Positions 59,188-64,000 of a stretch of DNA of 64,000 bases are shown in pieces (within the stretch, counting starts at the first letter, position 1; each line of letters begins with the position of its first letter). Made by a program: the position numbers and the translations under genes. Under the pieces are notes generated by a model. It saw only the letters and a list, made by a program, of their open reading frames with translations. It did no database searches and was not told where the DNA came from. This DNA comes from Erwinia rhapontici (GTDB taxonomy: Bacteria; Pseudomonadota; Gammaproteobacteria; Enterobacterales; Enterobacteriaceae): positions 62,001 to 126,000 of the forward strand of contig NZ_VRKO01000014.1 of the NCBI RefSeq assembly GCF_012271765.1, given 5' to 3'.

Positions 59188-59697
59188 TTACATGCTTTTT
59201 ATTTCAGCATGCGAGGTTTCTACATCATAACGTCCGTGGAAACAGAGATCGATTGGATGAGGATGCCAGTCAATAAGCCCTCTTATTTCAAAAAGAATCA
59301 TACCATTTTTCGTGGGGTGCTCTTCGGTCAGTAGCGAACGCACCATCAGTGATTCAGGAATAATCCTTGTTTCAAATCTCAAGATCGCTGTTCTGATATT
59401 TTTTTCAATCGAATGCCATCGATGCTGATTGGCAAAGCTTCCGACCAGGGCACTTACGCCATAGTTTACCACTGAATCGGCGACCAGATTGTGCCTGTAT
59501 TCATCAAGACTGTCTTCGATGTTGGTGTTATTCAGCATCGTAGCGATATCTTTCTGAACAATTGATCGCATCTTTCTCGAATCAAAAAAAAATTCATCAA
59601 AGCGTTCACTACTTTTTTTCGGCTCGTCATCCTGCAGTCTTTCCAGTAATGTAGGCAAAAACTGCCTTTTCTTTTCCATCACTGAATCCTCAGGCAA
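59188..59697 (-). CDS. tssE: T6SS baseplate protein TssE (gp25-like)
   Basis: This 169-residue protein has the gp25/TssE pattern: FLPTLLERLQDDEP, MRSIVQKDIATMLNNTNIED, VVNYGVSALVGSF, IEKNIRTAILRFETRIIPESLMV and a C-terminal IRGLIDWHPHPIDLCF. TssE is a wedge component of the type VI secretion baseplate. It overlaps the tagJ end by 8 bases; ATG 59679 (MEKKRQF) is an alternative start. It is the last T6SS gene on this side. Confidence 0.92.
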   Translation of the reverse strand: MPEDSVMEKKRQFLPTLLERLQDDEPKKSSERFDEFFFDSRKMRSIVQKDIATMLNNTNIEDSLDEYRHNLVADSVVNYGVSALVGSFANQHRWHSIEKNIRTAILRFETRIIPESLMVRSLLTEEHPTKNGMILFEIRGLIDWHPHPIDLCFHGRYDVETSHAEIKSM

Positions 59698-60487
59698 ACG
59701 TTATTTTTCCGCTTTCCAGTAAAGAGAAATCACCTGCATCGGTAATGATGACCTTGCGTCCTGATCCTTTGGAACAGGTGGCAGAGACATCTTCCCACTC
59801 TGTGACTAAACCGAGTTTGGCATCCTTACTGGCATTTTCCATCAGGGGATAGCGTGAAGGGATGTAACCGTAATACACATCGCTATGGGTCTGAATATGG
59901 GCTTTAGACCAGATCAGATCGATGATTTCTTTCGGTTTTTCAATGCTCAATGATTTTATCTCGGAGAAGGGTACCCAACGGTAACCACCGGCAGCAATAA
60001 ACTCACAGGCAGGCCCAATACGCCCGTCACTGTCTGAAATCCAGGAAAAGGACCCTATGTGCGGACTTTCCCCGGCGCTTCCATTCACCAAAGAGAAAGC
60101 CTGGCTACGCAGTTCGTCCTGCTCGTTCAGCGCTCCGTCAGACAGTAACTTGTTTGCCTGATTTAACAAGTTAATCCATTCGGGTAACTCAAGATTGAGC
60201 ATGCCAGGTAAGCGTTCGCCACGCAGCACTTCTTCTCTGATTAATTCACTGAATATCAGGTTTTTTGCAATTTCTACTTCTTGTAATGAATCACTATTAA
60301 TGACTTCGATGGTTTGCAGTTGCATCAGTGCTTTTTGCCACGAACCTTCAATACAGTATAGTTTGTAGAGTGTTTCACGTAAGGAGATATCATCAGGTTT
60401 AGCTTTAACCTGAGACAAACAATTCGCCAGGACCTCCTCAAGTGAGGCGGTCTTCAACGATCCATATAATGACTTTGTAGTATCCAT
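59690..60487 (-). CDS. tagJ: T6SS accessory protein TagJ (ImpE/SciE family)
   Basis: This 265-residue protein has an N-terminal helical TPR-like half (ETLYKLYCIEGSWQKALMQL) and a C-terminal ImpE domain (GGYRWVPFSEIKSLSIEKP, DLIWSKAHIQ, YGYIPSRYP, LGLVTEWED). TagJ binds the TssB sheath protein and accompanies TssE in many T6SS clusters, exactly as here. It lies 23 bases after tagK. Confidence 0.9.
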   Translation of the reverse strand: MDTTKSLYGSLKTASLEEVLANCLSQVKAKPDDISLRETLYKLYCIEGSWQKALMQLQTIEVINSDSLQEVEIAKNLIFSELIREEVLRGERLPGMLNLELPEWINLLNQANKLLSDGALNEQDELRSQAFSLVNGSAGESPHIGSFSWISDSDGRIGPACEFIAAGGYRWVPFSEIKSLSIEKPKEIIDLIWSKAHIQTHSDVYYGYIPSRYPLMENASKDAKLGLVTEWEDVSATCSKGSGRKVIITDAGDFSLLESGKITFA

Positions 60488-60510
60488 CTACTTTTCCTTC
60501 AGAGTATATT

Positions 60511-61353
60511 TTAGTAATGACTGTCCAGACCAATCTTATAAAGATCCTGGAAAGCAAGTTCAGGTATAACTTTTTTCTCTTTTGCCGTGAATTTTTCCGG
60601 CGCCAGTAGCATTAATATTTCATATTTTTCTTCTTCATACAGAACATCATCCTGCAGGTTGGCAACTTCAAGTTCATCCCAGACTTTATCAATCAGTGAA
60701 GGAGCATCCAGAATACACTCCATGATGGTTTTCGATTGCATATCCGATCGGGTAGCATCAAAGAAACCATCATCATTAATAACGTAATGAGATTTTTTTT
60801 CATCCTTATTATAAAGATTGCTGTTGATCTGCCCCCAAATCAGGAACTTCTTATATTCAGTTTCTAGCGGCTTAATTGCATCATTCTCACTGACTCTTTC
60901 CGAGAACATCTCATTTGAGTAATTAAGATCGGCAATATAATGTGCGCCACTCGGTAAAATATCTTCTATTTCAGGAATGTGAGTGTTGCTTCTGTCGGTT
61001 TCATAGCCATTCAATGTATAGAATATATCATCAAGAGCCGTCGTGCTCTCGCTCACCACTGCCTGAATATTATAATGGCCTATTTGTATTTCTGAACCTA
61101 AATTCAGGGTGCGAATTTCGTTCTTTTCAACAGGGATCCCATCAATGATACAGACATAATCGCTACAGGCATTGAAAACGGCGACCCCGGCGAGTGTCCA
61201 GTAAAAATACACAGTATTCTCTTCTGGTAGAGCAGGATGCTCGTCTGAAAACTCCCCCTTTATGACGTTGAAGCCCACACGCGCTTCTGATGTATGAGAT
61301 TCATCAAGTTTGAAGCGATAGTGTTGATCAGGCCAGGTGATTGATAAGTACAT
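60511..61353 (-). CDS. tagK: T6SS-associated TagK-domain protein
   Basis: The 280-residue acidic protein has an N-terminal beta-rich part resembling an FHA fold (IDGIPVEKNEIRTLNLGSEI, QIGHYNIQAV) and a C-terminal helical TagK-like region (PLETEYKKFLIWGQ). Such proteins occur in enterobacterial T6SS clusters near PAAR and VgrG; their role is not settled. It follows the PAAR gene after 3 bases. Confidence 0.75.
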   Translation of the reverse strand: MYLSITWPDQHYRFKLDESHTSEARVGFNVIKGEFSDEHPALPEENTVYFYWTLAGVAVFNACSDYVCIIDGIPVEKNEIRTLNLGSEIQIGHYNIQAVVSESTTALDDIFYTLNGYETDRSNTHIPEIEDILPSGAHYIADLNYSNEMFSERVSENDAIKPLETEYKKFLIWGQINSNLYNKDEKKSHYVINDDGFFDATRSDMQSKTIMECILDAPSLIDKVWDELEVANLQDDVLYEEEKYEILMLLAPEKFTAKEKKVIPELAFQDLYKIGLDSHY

Positions 61354-61356
61354 TAT

Positions 61357-61620
61357 TTATCCACCGATATAAACATCACCAGAACCACTGGCGACTGCGG
61401 CACCGCATCCGCAGACGTCTCCCAGACGGGCTGCGTTGCAACTATTGATAAACACAGATCCCGAACCGGAAGCAACCGGTGCAGCACCATGAATGGCACA
61501 GGTCGCAACGCTGCCGCCCGTGATAGCGGCGTTAGAGCTGTTGATCGTGGTATCGCCTGAACCTGAAACAATCACTCCACCGTGGCAGACTGCATCACTA
61601 ACTCTGGCTGCATTTTGCAT
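61357..61620 (-). CDS. PAAR-domain T6SS spike-tip protein
   Basis: This 87-residue protein is a complete single PAAR domain: MQNAARVSDAVCHGGVIVSG, GDTTINSSNAAITGG, CAIHGAAPVASGSGSVFIN and CGCGAAVASGSGDVYIGG, with Cys and His residues that would bind zinc at the tip. It sharpens the VgrG spike. There is no extension carrying an effector. It is separated from vgrG by a terminator-like hairpin. Confidence 0.93.
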   Translation of the reverse strand: MQNAARVSDAVCHGGVIVSGSGDTTINSSNAAITGGSVATCAIHGAAPVASGSGSVFINSCNAARLGDVCGCGAAVASGSGDVYIGG

Positions 61621-61655
61621 AAATCACCTCATGTTGATTAATTCATGATCAAGTA

Positions 61656-61709
61656 AAAAGGGCCCGAACTGTTTCGCCATGATTGGCTTGAGTCAGGTCC
61701 GGCCCTTTT
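61656..61709 (-). terminator. Terminator-like hairpin between vgrG and the PAAR gene
   Basis: AAAAGGGCC (61656-61664) and GGCCCTTTT (61701-61709) form a stem. On the minus strand the stem is followed by TTTTTAC, so it can end vgrG transcription or attenuate it before the PAAR-tagK-tagJ-tssE genes. Confidence 0.7.
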
Positions 61710-61727
61710 AGTGTTTATCCCCGTTGC

Positions 61728-64000
61728 TTAGGGGCCCCACGTCGGGGTCACCGGCGGTTCGGTCACAGGCGGCTTGGTCACAGGCGGCTCGGTCACCGGC
61801 GGCTTGGTCACAGGTGGTTTGGTTACCGGAGGCTTGGTCACCGGCGGCACAGTTACTGGAGGCTTAGTGACAGGCGGGAATATTGGCAAGGGTGGTAACG
61901 GTAGCGGTAAAGGAATGAATCCAAACGCTGTCAGCCCTGGTAAACCGGGTAAAAAACCACCGCCACCGCCGCCACCGCCGCCACCGCCGCCTTTACAATC
62001 GCAACAATCACCGGGGTTAATATCAACCTCACCAGCTTGTATGACAATTTTTCCACCGGCGACAATTTTAATGTTTGAAGCCGAGATGGTGAGCATGCCA
62101 CCTGAACTGATTGCGAAAGCCCCCCCGGCAACGGCTGAAGCTGCACCACCCACTGCCAGTGCACTGGCACCACCAACAACTGTTGAAATGGCACCGCCTA
62201 CGGCAGTTGCCATGGCCCCCCCCACATTGATGGCGTTTGCTCCACCCACAGCGAGTGAGTTAGCGCCGCCCACACAGGTTGCCATAACACCACCTACGTT
62301 GACGGAGTTCGCTCCACCTACGGTATTTGACTGGGCAGCGCCAACAACAGTGGTCATAACACCACCGACGAGTAGGCTATTGAAGCCCAATATGTTTGCT
62401 GTCTGGAAACCACCGACAAATTTCGTTCTGGAAAGGCCAACCTTAAGATTTGAGTTCGCACCAATAACCTGTTTTTCGTTAGCTTTTGTCAGGCGGCTCA
62501 TATCGCGCTCAGCTTGCTCCCAGTAGCGTTCAAGACCAGGTTTATCTTCAAATCGTACGCCGTTGAAGTTGGTTCGTCCGCCACCGACAGTACGGCTGAC
62601 CAGGCCACTTTGTGTGGCATTAGCCGGAAGATCCCAGGGAGGCATCGTAACGTTATTGTAAAGACTACCTAAAATCAGAGGTCTGTCGGGATCGCCATTA
62701 AGAAAGTCGACAATGACTTCATGACCAACACGAGGAATGTTGATTCCACCAAAATTATTACCTGCCCAGGCCTGGCTTACACGCAGCCAGCATGAGTCTG
62801 ATTCGATATTTTTACCGTAGCGATCCCACAGAAAATGAACTTTGACCCTGCCATATTTATCGGTCCAGATATCTTGTCCCGGAGGGCCAACCACAATGGC
62901 TGTTTGTGGGCCACGAGTCTTAGGTTTTATCGCAGTTCGTGGATGACGATAAATTTTGGTTGTCGGCTGTACGGTAAATTCGCATTGGTATTTAAAATCT
63001 TCCTGCCCTGATACCTGACCAATTTCTTCAACGTCTAATTTGCTGGAAATGATGAGATACTCGCGATTAACTTTTTTAACCGGGAATCCTTTGAGATTAA
63101 AATTAGACCCACAGACAACGCCGCGCAACTCACCAAATCCAGTTGCACGAGAACCCATTGCACCTAATTCCTCAATACGTACTTTCGCTAATTGCTCACC
63201 AATGCCGGGCTGATCGTAATCGCCTGGCCAATGATAAACTTCCATGTCATTAAAACTGGTTTTACGGGGTTTGCTGTCCAATGCCATAATATCAGCACGT
63301 GACTTAGTGAAGTCGTAGTCGTTGGTCACCCATGAACCTGTGGTGATAGTTTCCTGATGATCGAATCGGGTAACATACTCTCCACCTGCCTTCGGTAAAT
63401 CAGGTTCATATTTGAGCGTATGGTAAGCAGCACTCTTAAATTTTTTGTGGGCACCGACATGATCGACAATAACCATTTTATGCTTATGTCCATGGTGCTC
63501 AAAAAACCAGTAAATGCCCCATTCTTCCATCAAACGCTGGATGAAGTTAAAGTCAGTTTCACCATATTGAACCTGAAAATCGAGCTGTGGGTAACTGCCA
63601 CTAAGACGTTTATCTAATGGGAAATGATAATCAGATAACACTTCATCAATGATCTCGACCACATTCATATGCTGAAAAGTTTTATAATCTGATGTTAGAT
63701 CAGTCAGATAAAGCCAAGGTCTGATAACAAATTCATGCTTGGCCTGATTGGCATCACGCCCAAGAAATCTCGCCTGCTGCACCAGCCCTGATATTTCGCG
63801 TATCCCTTTCCCAACGCCTGTAACCGCATCAAGGCCGCTGCCATCCAGCTCTATCTCGATCGTCATTTCTTTTCCAATGAGATCTTTAATCTCAATGTTT
63901 GACGCAGATTGCCAGGGGATCAAGGGATTAGCGGCAGTTTTGGTCATTATGGTGTACGAGTAAAGTGTAGATAATGACTCTTCACCTTTAAGCGTCGATG
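61728..64000 (-). CDS. vgrG: T6SS spike protein VgrG (TssI), 5' end outside window
   Basis: The frame runs to the window edge: codons before ATG 63947 read STLKGEESLSTLYSYTI, typical of a VgrG N-terminus, so the gene is partial at 64000 and about 757 residues are visible. The gp27-like part has FNFIQRLMEEWGIYWFFEHH. The gp5 OB part has KYGRVKVHFLWDRYGKN, AWAGNNFGG and GHEVIVDFLNGDPDRPLI. A long beta-prism tail of VGG/VGGA repeats follows. After CCDCK comes a run of 12 glycines, a Pro/Leu-rich linker and about nine PPVT(K/E/V) repeats ending in PTWGP. No toxin domain is seen. Confidence 0.95.
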   Translation of the reverse strand, partial: STLKGEESLSTLYSYTIMTKTAANPLIPWQSASNIEIKDLIGKEMTIEIELDGSGLDAVTGVGKGIREISGLVQQARFLGRDANQAKHEFVIRPWLYLTDLTSDYKTFQHMNVVEIIDEVLSDYHFPLDKRLSGSYPQLDFQVQYGETDFNFIQRLMEEWGIYWFFEHHGHKHKMVIVDHVGAHKKFKSAAYHTLKYEPDLPKAGGEYVTRFDHQETITTGSWVTNDYDFTKSRADIMALDSKPRKTSFNDMEVYHWPGDYDQPGIGEQLAKVRIEELGAMGSRATGFGELRGVVCGSNFNLKGFPVKKVNREYLIISSKLDVEEIGQVSGQEDFKYQCEFTVQPTTKIYRHPRTAIKPKTRGPQTAIVVGPPGQDIWTDKYGRVKVHFLWDRYGKNIESDSCWLRVSQAWAGNNFGGINIPRVGHEVIVDFLNGDPDRPLILGSLYNNVTMPPWDLPANATQSGLVSRTVGGGRTNFNGVRFEDKPGLERYWEQAERDMSRLTKANEKQVIGANSNLKVGLSRTKFVGGFQTANILGFNSLLVGGVMTTVVGAAQSNTVGGANSVNVGGVMATCVGGANSLAVGGANAINVGGAMATAVGGAISTVVGGASALAVGGAASAVAGGAFAISSGGMLTISASNIKIVAGGKIVIQAGEVDINPGDCCDCKGGGGGGGGGGGGFLPGLPGLTAFGFIPLPLPLPPLPIFPPVTKPPVTVPPVTKPPVTKPPVTKPPVTEPPVTKPPVTEPPVTPTWGP
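61735..61880. repeat. 15-bp tandem repeat encoding PPVTK/E in the VgrG tail
   Basis: About nine copies of a 15-bp unit (plus-strand form GGCGGCTTGGTCACA and variants) encode the PPVTK/PPVTE tail on the minus strand. Copies differ mainly at third codon positions and at the K/E codon. Array length may vary between strains. Confidence 0.85.
61957..61992. repeat. 9-bp microsatellite encoding poly-glycine in VgrG
   Basis: CCACCGCCG-type 9-bp units repeat about four times on the plus strand and encode 12 consecutive glycines on the minus strand. It is in frame, so length changes in steps of 3 keep the VgrG tail intact. Confidence 0.8.

Noticed and set aside
61774-62526. Long plus-strand ORF (250 codons, repetitive TGGLV and AP-rich) opposite vgrG
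   Set aside because: It is the antisense shadow of the VgrG repeat tail. The repeats keep the opposite frame open, and it has no ribosome-binding site or family match.

Overview
This is an enterobacterial chromosome segment, most likely from the Erwiniaceae (Erwinia/Pantoea group). The family assignment is an inference from synteny and protein similarity; no rRNA or tRNA is present to anchor it. Positions 3461-29496 follow the Escherichia coli order bcsG-F-E / bcsR-Q-A-B-C / yhjK / dctA / yhjJ / kdgK / yhjH / yhjG / yhjE. There are two clear departures: a second cellulose cluster (3' end of bcsC, bcsD, bcsZ) abuts bcsG, and an esterase plus an alginate-lyase-like gene sit between yhjJ and kdgK.

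Layout. 1-3294 is the end of a BcsD-type cellulose synthase operon. 3461-15921 is a complete divergent bcsGFE/bcsRQABC system without its own bcsZ. 16066-29496 holds a c-di-GMP phosphodiesterase (yhjK/hmsP), dctA, yhjJ, the two inserted carbohydrate genes, kdgK, the flagellar-type phosphodiesterase gene yhjH, an AsmA-family gene and an MFS transporter. 29880-33913 is an mgtC-mgtB magnesium locus with leader peptides and a 30-residue MgtR-like peptide. 34117-40552 has AT-rich orphans (one lipoprotein gene with an apparent frameshift), regulators, an atypical SDR, mntP with an MntR operator, a LysE exporter, an AzuC-like 25-residue protein, a poly-threonine mini-ORF and an isochorismatase-family hydrolase. 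40565-44608 is pckA, a HypT-like LysR gene and an AT-rich orphan patch. 44609-49403 is a polyol/sugar catabolic operon (MFS, TIM-barrel isomerase, Gfo/Idh dehydrogenase) with its LacI regulator. 49649-51413 has a TetR-AraC pair and a BhsA-like periplasmic protein. 51729-58540 is a ferric-siderophore system with FecI/FecR surface signalling, a TonB receptor, FhuD-like and FhuB-like proteins, but no ATPase gene. 59188-64000 is the edge of a type VI secretion cluster (tssE, tagJ, tagK, PAAR, vgrG).

How the genes work together. The first 26 kb form a biofilm module: two cellulose synthase clusters, a c-di-GMP-binding PilZ domain in BcsA, an RxGD-type c-di-GMP receptor (BcsE), and two EAL phosphodiesterases, one of which has a good sigma-28 promoter. 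The single BcsZ cellulase belongs to the BcsD-type cluster but probably serves both. BcsG/BcsF/BcsE point to phosphoethanolamine-modified cellulose.

A recurring theme is short palindromic repeats between convergent or terminal genes. One family has arms GGGCGGACC/GGTCCGCCC and a CTGTTTC-type loop; another is the 20-bp palindrome GGGTCGGGCATGCCCGACCC and its relatives. No CRISPR array, insertion sequence, tRNA or rRNA was recognised. The most unusual items are the small-protein and leader-peptide candidates (mgtC leader, MgtR-like, AzuC-like, poly-Thr), the T-tract frameshift, and the glycine/proline repeat tail of VgrG.
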